From an uncultured Clostridium sp. (GTDB lineage Bacteria; Bacillota; Clostridia; TANB77; CAG-508): a DNA stretch of 6,850 nt. Where the stretch lies: positions 1-6,850 of the forward strand of contig CANOPV010000046.1 in the NCBI GenBank assembly GCA_947568605.1, written 5' to 3'. Positions 1-5,207 of the stretch are shown in pieces. The position numbers were made by a program, and so were the translations under genes. Numbering within the stretch: position 1 is the stretch's first letter; every line of letters starts with the position of its first letter. The notes below the pieces were generated by a model. It saw nothing but the letters and a program-made list of their open reading frames with translations, did not search any database and was not told the DNA's origin.

Positions 1-754
1 CTTTTTCTACTGCTTTTTCTACTGCTTTTGGTAATTCCCTTTCTACTGCAAGCCTTGTTTCATAATCTAATCTTGAATTAAAGTCTAACGCTGCTTTTAA
101 TTCTAAGTATTCTAATCTTTTTATTTCTTCATCTCCTGTTAAGTATTCCCATTCTTCATTTGCTTTTTCTATTTCTTTATTCTTTTTTACTGCCATTTTT
201 ACCATCTCCTTATTTTGATTATCTAAAAAGGTTAACCATTGATATAGTGTGTTTTCCATATCTGGTTCGGCTCTTCTAAATTTTGGTAATTCTATGTAAT
301 GATATGTTACTGGGCTGTTCATCTCATAATCTCTATGGTTTTTTAATACTGTTACTGTTTGACTATGGTATTCTTCTACATCTAAAAATTCATAGTTTAA
401 TATATTTATTATTATTACATCGTTTATTTGGTTGTATTTTTCTGTTTTCTTTAATTGTTCTGATATTATTTTTGATGCGTAAAATGCACTTCTTCTTTGT
501 ATATCGTCTGTATTATTCATTTGCATTTCTACATTTATTATTGTTCCTGTGTCTAGGGTTACTTTTAAATCTAGTCTTCCATATTTGTTTTCTTCTGATG
601 TTCTAGCAAGTCTTGCTTCTTGTATTACTTGAATGTTATTAATTTTTGTTTCTAGTATGCTTTCTAGAAAATTTATTAGTATACTTTCATTTCCTTTTTT
701 ACTAAATAGTCTTGTAAATACATAGTCTGTTTTAGGTGTTAAAATTTGTTTCAT
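1..754 (-). CDS. Rpn/PD-(D/E)XK nuclease family transposase-like protein (partial, C-terminus beyond window)
   Basis: I translated the minus strand from ATG at 754-752. It stays open for 251 codons to the window edge, so the C-terminus is missing. The N-terminus (MKQILTPKTDYVFTRLF, then a Phe-Leu-rich helix) and the core GRLDLKV at about residues 59-65 followed by NVEMQM at about 74-79 match the Rpn / 'PD-(D/E)XK nuclease family transposase' group. Asp62, Glu76 and Gln78 are the likely metal-site residues, in the ExQ variant of the motif. The last visible part is charged and helical, with a short repeat KAVEKAVEK, as is common in the tails of this family. A ribosome binding site AAGGAGA lies 6 nt before the ATG. 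Known Rpn proteins are DNA endonucleases that stimulate RecA-independent recombination; whether this one moves DNA or acts in defence cannot be told. Its only neighbour in the window is spoIIR, which is divergent, so context gives no functional link. Confidence 0.85.
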   Translation of the reverse strand, partial: MKQILTPKTDYVFTRLFSKKGNESILINFLESILETKINNIQVIQEARLARTSEENKYGRLDLKVTLDTGTIINVEMQMNNTDDIQRRSAFYASKIISEQLKKTEKYNQINDVIIINILNYEFLDVEEYHSQTVTVLKNHRDYEMNSPVTYHYIELPKFRRAEPDMENTLYQWLTFLDNQNKEMVKMAVKKNKEIEKANEEWEYLTGDEEIKRLEYLELKAALDFNSRLDYETRLAVERELPKAVEKAVEK

Positions 755-975
755 TTTTTTCTCCTTCTATTTTATCATTTTGCCAATTTTTTTGCAATAG
801 TTTTGATAAAATTTTTAAAATTTATATATTTTTATATAGAACAATTTTTAATATTGAAATAAATATATAAAATTCACCTACCTTTTTATTTAGATTTTTT
901 TAATTTAATTGATTAGTTTTAGGCTGAATTGCCTGTGTTTTTGTTTTGTAATTTCTAAGTTGCATTTGATTTTTT

Positions 976-1004
976 AAAAAATTTAGAACAATTAGAATTG
1001 CTCT
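976..1004 (-). terminator. Terminator-like hairpin in the leader of the nuclease gene (possible attenuator)
   Basis: On the minus strand AGAGCAATT (1004-996) can pair with AATTGTTCT (993-985), with one G-U wobble, across a very tight centre. A run of six T follows after a short gap (981-976). It lies only about 15 nt past the predicted start site, so it would abort transcription early. It has the shape of an intrinsic terminator, but the stem is AT-rich, so the call is tentative. Confidence 0.3.
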
Positions 1005-1026
1005 ATTAAAAAAATATATTACATAA

Positions 1027-1055
1027 TTTATATAATATTTTTATGTATTTGTCAA
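1027..1055 (-). promoter_or_regulatory. Sigma-A promoter for the nuclease/transposase gene
   Basis: Read on the minus strand, a perfect -35 TTGACA (1055-1050) is followed by a 17-nt spacer and a -10 TATAAA (1032-1027). Transcription would start near 1020 and leave a leader of about 265 nt before the ATG at 754. This is the best minus-strand promoter in the spacer. A closer match, TTGCAA-17-TAAAAT, lies too near the ribosome binding site to leave a usable leader. Confidence 0.65.
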
Positions 1056-1169
1056 GAAAAATATTTTTACATTTTTCGACATCTATTTAATAAGTTTCAT
1101 ATTCAATGTATATTTTTAAAAATTTGGTTAATACTTTTTTTAAAGATAATTTTTTACAATTTAGGATTT

Positions 1170-1204
1170 GTTTATTAATTAATTTAAAAAATTACTAAAT
1201 AAAC
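1170..1204. repeat. 35-bp AT-rich imperfect palindrome before spoIIR
   Basis: GTTTATT (1170-1176) is repeated inverted as AATAAAC (1198-1204), and the sequence between them is also partly self-complementary. It ends 13 nt before the GGAGG of spoIIR. It could be an operator or a weak mRNA hairpin, or simply chance in such AT-rich sequence. Confidence 0.3.
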
Positions 1205-1228
1205 AATTCTTATTAACGGAGGTTTTTT

Positions 1229-1897
1229 ATGAGAAAATTTTTAAATATTATATGTAATTCCAATGTAAAACATTACATTTTTATATTATTTTTACTTATT
1301 TTATATATATTAGTATGTGCATTTTCTTATGTAAATGCTGTTTCTACTGATATTTCGAATAGCGTTTTTAGATTACACGTTATTGCAAATAGTGATTCTG
1401 TGGAAGATCAAAATTTGAAATATATTGTTAGAGATAGTGTTTTAGAATATATGAATGAAATTGCTAAAAATGCTACTTCAAAAGATGAAATTGTTTCAAT
1501 TATTTCTGAACATAAAGATGATTTTTATGATGTGGCTATTAATACAATTAGGGAACAGGGTTATGATTATGATGTTAATATAAATATTGGTAATTTTGAG
1601 TTTCCTACTAAAACTTATGGTGATATTTCATTACCTGCCGGTTTTTATGATGCTTTAAGAATTGAAATTGGAAATGCTCACGGCAAAAATTGGTGGTGTG
1701 TAATGTTTCCTCCTTTATGTTTTGTGGATGTAACTTCTGGTGTTGTTGATGAAGATTCAAAGGAACTTATGCAGGAGAATTTAACTGAGGAGGAATATAG
1801 TGTTATTTCAGATGATAGTACAGAGTTTAAATTAAAATTTAAGTTAATTGAGATGTTACAAAATGTAAATATATTTACAGCAAAATTAGATGGATAA
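1229..1897 (+). CDS. spoIIR: Stage II sporulation protein R (SpoIIR)
   Basis: This 222-residue protein has a short basic N-terminus and one hydrophobic segment (about residues 16-37) that serves as signal peptide or membrane anchor. A SpoIIR domain follows. Recognisable family blocks are FRLHVIANSDS (47-57), FPTKTYG (125-131), LPAGFYDALRIEIG (135-148) and GKNWWCVMFPPLCFVD (152-167). In Bacillus and Clostridium, SpoIIR is made in the forespore under sigma-F and secreted toward the mother cell. There it activates the SpoIIGA protease, which processes pro-sigma-E. GGAGG at 1218-1222 sits 6 nt from the ATG, which supports this start. The gene stands alone, with a strong terminator starting 7 nt after its TAA. 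I could not identify a convincing sigma-F promoter. Its presence indicates that the host is, or descends from, an endospore former. Confidence 0.93.
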   Translation: MRKFLNIICNSNVKHYIFILFLLILYILVCAFSYVNAVSTDISNSVFRLHVIANSDSVEDQNLKYIVRDSVLEYMNEIAKNATSKDEIVSIISEHKDDFYDVAINTIREQGYDYDVNINIGNFEFPTKTYGDISLPAGFYDALRIEIGNAHGKNWWCVMFPPLCFVDVTSGVVDEDSKELMQENLTEEEYSVISDDSTEFKLKFKLIEMLQNVNIFTAKLDG

Positions 1898-1904
1898 AGA
1901 CAAG

Positions 1905-1933
1905 CCCCAAGTGCAATGCACTTGGGGTGTTTT
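1905..1933 (+). terminator. Rho-independent terminator of spoIIR, probably shared with the convergent membrane gene
   Basis: CCCCAAGTG (1905-1913), a CAATG loop and CACTTGGGG (1919-1927) form a perfect 9-bp GC-rich stem, followed by TGTTTT. It begins just after the spoIIR stop. The minus-strand gene ends at 1949, on the other side, so the same hairpin can stop transcription from both directions. The T-tract is poorer on the minus strand. Confidence 0.88.
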
Positions 1934-1948
1934 ACGAAAAGAATACTT

Positions 1949-2266
1949 CTATAATAAAGCAGATAACATTATAATCATACTCCCAACTATAATAATTAAC
2001 ATATTAAAAATTATAAAAAGGATTCCTACCATAATTAAAATATTTTTGAAAAATTGTATAAATACATCTTTTTCATTTTCTTTATAGTTAATCTTTTTCA
2101 TAAGAATAACAATATTGATTATAACTCCTATTGCTATTATTATATATGCCATAATTGCATTGGTATTATCTAATAATTCTGCATCTCGTATATATGTCTG
2201 CATACTTGCTAATATAAAAATCATTATCCAACATATATTATCTAATATATTGTTCTTTTCGTTCAT
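1949..2266 (-). CDS. Small hydrophobic membrane protein, function unknown
   Basis: This ORF encodes 105 residues and starts at ATG 2266-2264. A near-perfect ribosome binding site AAGGAGG, with GGAGG at 2278-2274, lies 7 nt upstream and strongly supports a real gene. The protein has three hydrophobic stretches, at about residues 9-25, 37-57 and 73-103. The last is long enough for one tilted helix or a tight hairpin of two. A charged loop, KKINYKENEKD (about 57-67), lies between the second and third. There are no cysteine pairs, nucleotide-binding motifs or enzymatic signatures. I do not recognise a family. It has its own promoter and a structured leader, and it converges on spoIIR, so it is a monocistronic unit. 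A regulatory or stress-related membrane role is possible, but nothing in the sequence shows one. Confidence 0.75.
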   Translation of the reverse strand: MNEKNNILDNICWIMIFILASMQTYIRDAELLDNTNAIMAYIIIAIGVIINIVILMKKINYKENEKDVFIQFFKNILIMVGILFIIFNMLIIIVGSMIIMLSALL

Positions 2267-2391
2267 TTGTATTCCTCCTTAAATACTTTTTTTGTTGCTT
2301 GTTATATATGTAAACACCATAAAGTTAAGAGGAAATCCTCTCACTAATTAGTGATTATTGGATAAGCGACATAGATTTTTACCTATATCGT
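2267..2391 (-). ncRNA. Structured 5' leader with three consecutive stem-loops before the membrane-protein gene
   Basis: The predicted start site is near 2390 on the minus strand. Almost from the first base the RNA can form CGAUAUAG/CUAUGUCG, 8 bp with one U-G pair and an 8-nt loop. UCACU-AAUU-AGUGA follows, and then AGAGG-AUUU-CCUCU. In plus coordinates these lie at about 2359-2390, 2341-2354 and 2330-2343. About 60 unstructured nt then lead to the ribosome binding site. I do not recognise a known riboswitch or T-box consensus. The arrangement suggests a cis-regulatory leader, but this is inference from foldability only. Confidence 0.4.
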
Positions 2392-2396
2392 CTTAC

Positions 2397-2425
2397 ATCA
2401 TACCATAATTTAACATAACTTTCAA
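2397..2425 (-). promoter_or_regulatory. Sigma-A promoter for the small membrane protein gene
   Basis: On the minus strand TTGAAA (2425-2420) is followed by a 17-nt spacer and TATGAT (2402-2397). Both boxes differ from consensus at one position and the spacing is ideal. Its divergent partner is the por promoter; the -35 boxes are about 50 bp apart. Confidence 0.65.
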
Positions 2426-2475
2426 GAAATTTGTTATTTTTTCTAAATTTTTTTATGCGATATTATCATTTTTTC

Positions 2476-2504
2476 TTGACATATACATATTTTAAGAATA
2501 TACT
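2476..2504 (+). promoter_or_regulatory. Sigma-A promoter of the por operon
   Basis: A perfect -35 TTGACA (2476-2481), a 17-nt spacer and a -10 TATACT (2499-2504) predict a start near 2511. That leaves a leader of about 118 nt before porG. No other equally good promoter lies between here and porB, so all four subunits are probably transcribed from this site. Confidence 0.7.
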
Positions 2505-2537
2505 AAATATATTATTTGGAATTTTTTAATAATAAAA

Positions 2538-2557
2538 GGGCACGGTACCCCGTGCCC
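2538..2557 (+). repeat. GC-rich palindrome in the por leader
   Basis: GGGCACGG (2538-2545) and CCGTGCCC (2550-2557) form a perfect 8-bp stem with a TACC loop. It is the most GC-rich spot in an AT-rich region, and CTACA follows. The nearest T-run starts about 10 nt later, so it is not a standard terminator. From memory, short palindromes ending in CCCCTACA recur in clostridial genomes, so this may be a dispersed REP-like repeat. In the transcript it would be a stable leader hairpin. Confidence 0.5.
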
Positions 2558-2628
2558 CTACAATATATTTTTTATTCATTCATATATATTAGAATTTATT
2601 TAAAAATTTTGGTGGAGGTTTTTTATTT

Positions 2629-3210
2629 ATGGCTAATGATTTAATTGAAATTAGATGGCACGGTCGTGGTGGTCAAGGTGCTAAAACAGCATCACTTTTA
2701 CTTGCTGACGCTGCTTTTAATACTGGTAAATTTATTCAAGGTTTTCCTGAATATGGTCCTGAAAGAATGGGGGCTCCTATTACTGCTTATAATCGTATTA
2801 GTTCTACTCCTATTACTATTCATAGTAATATTTATGAACCTGATTATGTTGTAGTTGTTGATGATTCTTTATTAGATATTGTTGATGTTACAGCAGGTCT
2901 AAAAAAGGATGGTGCAATTATTATTAATACTACTAAGAGTGCTGATGAATTGAAAAAATTTTTAAATGGTTTTTCAGGTGATGTTTATACTATTGATGCT
3001 AAAAAAATTTCTATTGAGGCTCTTGGTAAATATTTTCCTAATATGCCTATGTTGGCTTCTGTTGTTAAGGTTAGTAATGTTATGAATAGTGATGACTTTT
3101 TAAATGATATGAAGGAGTCTTTTAAACATAAATTTGCTAAAAAACCTGAGGTTATTGATGGTAATATGAGGGCACTGGAAGTTGCATTATCCAGCATACA
3201 TAAAATTTAG
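2629..3210 (+). CDS. porG: Pyruvate:ferredoxin oxidoreductase (pyruvate synthase), gamma subunit
   Basis: This 193-residue protein matches the pyruvate/ketoisovalerate oxidoreductase gamma family in length and motifs. The hallmark glycine-rich motif is GRGGQG at residues 12-17. It is followed by KTASLLLADAAF and by the conserved block GFPEYGPERMGAP (38-50), seen in PorG/VorG/KorG proteins. The gamma subunit corresponds to the CoA-binding-side domain of fused PFOR enzymes and has no metal site; none is visible here. It is the first gene of the por cluster, in the order gamma-delta-alpha-beta known from archaeal and Thermotoga operons. GGAGG at 2614-2618 lies 10 nt before the ATG. The next gene starts 162 nt downstream, after a long hairpin repeat. 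Substrate specificity is inferred from the alpha and beta subunits, not from this protein. Confidence 0.92.
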   Translation: MANDLIEIRWHGRGGQGAKTASLLLADAAFNTGKFIQGFPEYGPERMGAPITAYNRISSTPITIHSNIYEPDYVVVVDDSLLDIVDVTAGLKKDGAIIINTTKSADELKKFLNGFSGDVYTIDAKKISIEALGKYFPNMPMLASVVKVSNVMNSDDFLNDMKESFKHKFAKKPEVIDGNMRALEVALSSIHKI

Positions 3211-3222
3211 CATTTTATAAAT

Positions 3223-3325
3223 ACAATTCGAGTTAAAGAATTATTTTTTTAATGAAATTATGCGACAATATGACGAAGTCATTTGGAGCCAATGAATTAA
3301 AAAAATAATTTTAACGAAGAATTGT
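3223..3325 (+). repeat. Intergenic hairpin repeat, copy 1 (porG-porD spacer)
   Basis: This 103-nt element starts with ACAATTCG and ends with GAAGAATTGT. Its outer arms, 3223-3252 and 3297-3325, are inverted repeats of about 25 paired positions. The core is conserved across copies: TGAAATTATGCGACAA on the left and TTGGAGCCAATGAA on the right. The apical stem is ATGAC-GAA-GTCAT. Inside, GC-GA-CAA can pair with UUG-GA-GC, which puts two G-A mismatches in tandem. Copies 2 and 3 have the same orientation. It has no ORF and no T-tract after the stem, so it is not a terminator. Confidence 0.85.
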
Positions 3326-3372
3326 AAATTAAAAATAAAAGTAAAACTATAAATTTTGAAAGGAGTTTTATA

Positions 3373-3651
3373 ATGATTGATAAAAATAGTACAGCCAAAG
3401 ATTTATCTATTGGTGGAAATATTTATGATGCTGGTAATGCTCGTTTGTTTAAAACTGGCGATTGGAGAAGTGTTAAACCTATTTTTTTATCTGAAAAATG
3501 TAAACAGTGTGGGTTGTGTTTTCCAGTTTGCCCTGATGATGCTATTCCAGTAAATAAGGAACAAAAAAGAGACAATTTTAATTATGATTATTGCAAAGGA
3601 TGTGGCATTTGTGCGAAAGTCTGCCCATTTGGTGCAATTGAAATGAAATAA
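3373..3651 (+). CDS. porD: Pyruvate:ferredoxin oxidoreductase, delta (ferredoxin-like) subunit
   Basis: This 92-residue protein carries two complete [4Fe-4S] binding motifs. Cys43, 46, 49 and 53 (CKQCGLCFPVCP) and Cys74, 77, 80 and 84 (CKGCGICAKVCP) form the usual CxxCxxCxxxCP pairs. The N-terminal TGDWRSVKP (28-36) is the segment that precedes the clusters in PorD proteins. In four-subunit enzymes, the delta subunit carries electrons from the cluster in the beta subunit toward external ferredoxin. Length and position between gamma and alpha fit the family. AAAGGAG lies about 8 nt before the ATG. Hairpin repeat copies sit on both sides, 147 nt upstream of its start (start to start) and 16 nt downstream of its stop. 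No ligand cysteine is missing. Confidence 0.93.
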   Translation: MIDKNSTAKDLSIGGNIYDAGNARLFKTGDWRSVKPIFLSEKCKQCGLCFPVCPDDAIPVNKEQKRDNFNYDYCKGCGICAKVCPFGAIEMK

Positions 3652-3666
3652 ACATAATAAAAAAAT

Positions 3667-3769
3667 ACAATTCGAGTTAAAAGATTATTTTTTTAATGAA
3701 ATTATGCGACAAGCTTGCATAGCAAGTTGGAACCAATGAATTAAAAAAATAATTTTAACGAAGAATTGT
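3667..3769 (+). repeat. Intergenic hairpin repeat, copy 2 (porD-porA spacer)
   Basis: This element has the same 103-nt length, orientation and termini as copy 1 (ACAATTCG to GAAGAATTGT). The arms and core flanks are almost identical, with GGAACC replacing GGAGCC. The apical stem differs completely: CTTGC-ATA-GCAAG instead of ATGAC-GAA-GTCAT. The five base pairs are kept although both sides changed. That is compensatory variation and suggests the folded form matters, or that the element is propagated as a palindrome. Confidence 0.85.
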
Positions 3770-3818
3770 AATGTAAAATTATAAAAATTATCTTAAAATA
3801 TAAAAGGAGGAAATTAAA

Positions 3819-5000
3819 ATGTCAATTAGAGAACGTTTAAGCGGAAATGAAGCAGTCGCTACTGCTATGAAACAAATTAATCCTGATGTTGTTGCAGCAT
3901 TCCCTATTACTCCATCTACTGAAATACCTCAGTATTTTTCTACATTTGTAAGTAATGGAACAGTAGATACAGAATTTGTTGCAGTTGAAAGTGAACATAG
4001 TGCTATGAGTGCTTGTATTGGTGCAGAGGCAGCAGGTGCAAGGGCAATGACTGCTACTTCTGCTAATGGTTTATCTCTTATGTGGGAGATGATTTATATT
4101 GCATCTAGTTTGCGTTTACCTATTGTTATGTCTTTGGTAAATAGGGCTGTTTCTGGTCCTTTAAATATTAATAATGACCATTCTGACGCAATGGGTGTTA
4201 GAGATGCTGGCTGGATTATGCTTTTTTCAGAAAATAATCAAGAGGCTTATGATAATATTATTATGGCTCACAGAATTGCTGAAAATAAAGATGTTCTACT
4301 TCCTTTGATGGTATGCCAAGATGGTTTTATTACTTCTCATTCTATTGAAAACATTGAACTTATTGAAGATGATAAGGTTAAAAATTTTATTGGAGAGTAT
4401 AAACCTGAACATTATTTATTAAATAGGGATAACCCTATTTCTGTTGGTCCTCTTGATACTCAATCTTTTTTATTTGAACATAAATATCAACAGGCACAAG
4501 CTATGATTAATGCCAAAAAGGTTATTTTAGATGTTGCAAAAGATTTTGAAAAATTGACTGGTAGAAAATATTCTTTTTTTGAAGAGTATAGACTTGATGA
4601 TGCTGAAATTGCTATTGTTTGTATGAATTCTACTGCTGGTACTACTAAGTTTGTTGTCGATAAATTGCGTGAAAATGGTGTTAAAGCAGGTTTATTAAAA
4701 ATTCGCGTTTTTAGACCTTTTCCAGCAGAAGAGATTGCTAATGCTTTATCTCATTTGAAGGCAATTGCTGTTTTAGATAAGTCTGATTCTTTAAATGCTA
4801 CTGGTGGTGCTTTGTTTACAGATGTTACTTCTGCTATGTTTGTGAATAATAAATTCGTGCCAATGGTTAATTATATTTATGGTATTGGTGGTAGAGATAC
4901 GACTTCTTATGATTTAGAGAGTGTCTTTTCTGATTTACAAGAAATTACTAAAAATAGTAAGGTTAACAATCCTTACAGATATTTAGGTGTTAGGATTTAG
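3819..5000 (+). CDS. porA: Pyruvate:ferredoxin oxidoreductase, alpha subunit
   Basis: The 393 residues match the usual PorA length. The N-terminal pyrimidine-binding thiamine-enzyme domain (about 1-175) contains GNEAVATAMKQINPDVVAAF and the substrate-site motif PITPSTEIP (29-37). VESEHSAMSACIGAEAAGAR (56-75) includes the glutamates expected to activate thiamine diphosphate. NRAVSGPLNINNDHSD (108-123) has Arg109 in the place of the pyruvate-binding arginine of PFOR, by my recollection of the family. The C-terminal transketolase-like domain (about 260-375) carries KIRVFRPFPAEEI (294-306). With the beta subunit it forms the site where pyruvate is decarboxylated and transferred to CoA. AGGAGG lies 8 nt before the ATG. 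Motif content favours pyruvate over branched-chain or aryl 2-oxoacids, but a related 2-oxoacid cannot be excluded. Confidence 0.94.
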   Translation: MSIRERLSGNEAVATAMKQINPDVVAAFPITPSTEIPQYFSTFVSNGTVDTEFVAVESEHSAMSACIGAEAAGARAMTATSANGLSLMWEMIYIASSLRLPIVMSLVNRAVSGPLNINNDHSDAMGVRDAGWIMLFSENNQEAYDNIIMAHRIAENKDVLLPLMVCQDGFITSHSIENIELIEDDKVKNFIGEYKPEHYLLNRDNPISVGPLDTQSFLFEHKYQQAQAMINAKKVILDVAKDFEKLTGRKYSFFEEYRLDDAEIAIVCMNSTAGTTKFVVDKLRENGVKAGLLKIRVFRPFPAEEIANALSHLKAIAVLDKSDSLNATGGALFTDVTSAMFVNNKFVPMVNYIYGIGGRDTTSYDLESVFSDLQEITKNSKVNNPYRYLGVRI

Positions 5001-5026
5001 GTTTTAAAATAATTTAGTTAAGCCAG

Positions 5027-5133
5027 CTATTTTAATTATTAATTTTTTTAAATTACGGTCTGACAGCCGTGGAGGCGGGGAATACCCGTGAGCCTGGAAG
5101 ACCTAATTTTTAAAAAAATGCTATAAAAAATAG
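5027..5133 (+). repeat. Long imperfect hairpin in the porA-porB spacer, divergent relative of the repeat family
   Basis: This is a 107-nt inverted-repeat element. The arms run from CTATTTT (5027-5033) inward through an AT-rich stretch to GGTCT, and from AGACC outward to AAAATAG (5127-5133). The GC-rich core contains GGUCU-GA-CAG on the left and CUG-GA-AGACC on the right. It therefore has the same tandem G-A module, flanked by pairing, as copies 1-3, although the sequence is otherwise different. Its tip can fold as CGGG-GAAUA-CCCG. No T-tract or ORF is associated. I do not recognise a known riboswitch in it. Confidence 0.6.
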
Positions 5134-5207
5134 GTTGTGCAATTATATCAAAAAAAATTTTATTAAAAATATCGCTAAAATAAATAAAAACAAGGAGGAA
5201 ATTTAAA

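Larger units (their letters stand above)
755..1228. other. AT-rich divergent intergenic region without a gene
   Basis: This 474-bp spacer separates the nuclease gene from spoIIR. I see no ORF with a ribosome binding site on either strand. It holds a minus-strand sigma-A promoter, a terminator-like hairpin just after that promoter, and a 35-bp AT-rich imperfect palindrome directly before the spoIIR ribosome binding site. All three are listed separately. The rest is low-complexity A/T sequence in which I cannot support any feature. Confidence 0.7.

Noticed and set aside
283..606. Plus-strand 107-residue ORF rich in Leu and Phe
   Set aside because: It is antisense to the nuclease/transposase gene, has no ribosome binding site, and its composition is that of the complement of an A-rich coding strand.
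1108..1135. Sigma-F-like promoter for spoIIR (GTATA ... GGTTAATACT)
   Set aside because: The spacing of 13 nt is shorter than expected and the -10 match is imperfect. In such AT-rich sequence it cannot be separated from chance.
1890..2087. Plus-strand 65-residue ORF overlapping the end of spoIIR
   Set aside because: It runs through the spoIIR terminator and antisense to the membrane-protein gene, and has no ribosome binding site.
2645..2854. Second plus-strand frame inside porG
   Set aside because: It is a shadow of porG in another frame, a low-complexity Leu/Val string without a ribosome binding site.
2985..3197. Minus-strand 70-residue ORF inside porG
   Set aside because: It is antisense to a well-supported family gene and has no ribosome binding site.
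3219..3329. AAAT flanking copy 1 on both sides as a target-site duplication
   Set aside because: Four A/T bases in AT-rich sequence are not informative, and copy 2 has no matching duplication.
3223..3769. Reading the porG-porD and porD-porA hairpins as terminators or a CRISPR array
   Set aside because: There is no T-tract after the stems, and they lie within an operon that must be transcribed through. The copies are 103 nt long, separated by a gene, and lack short regular spacers.
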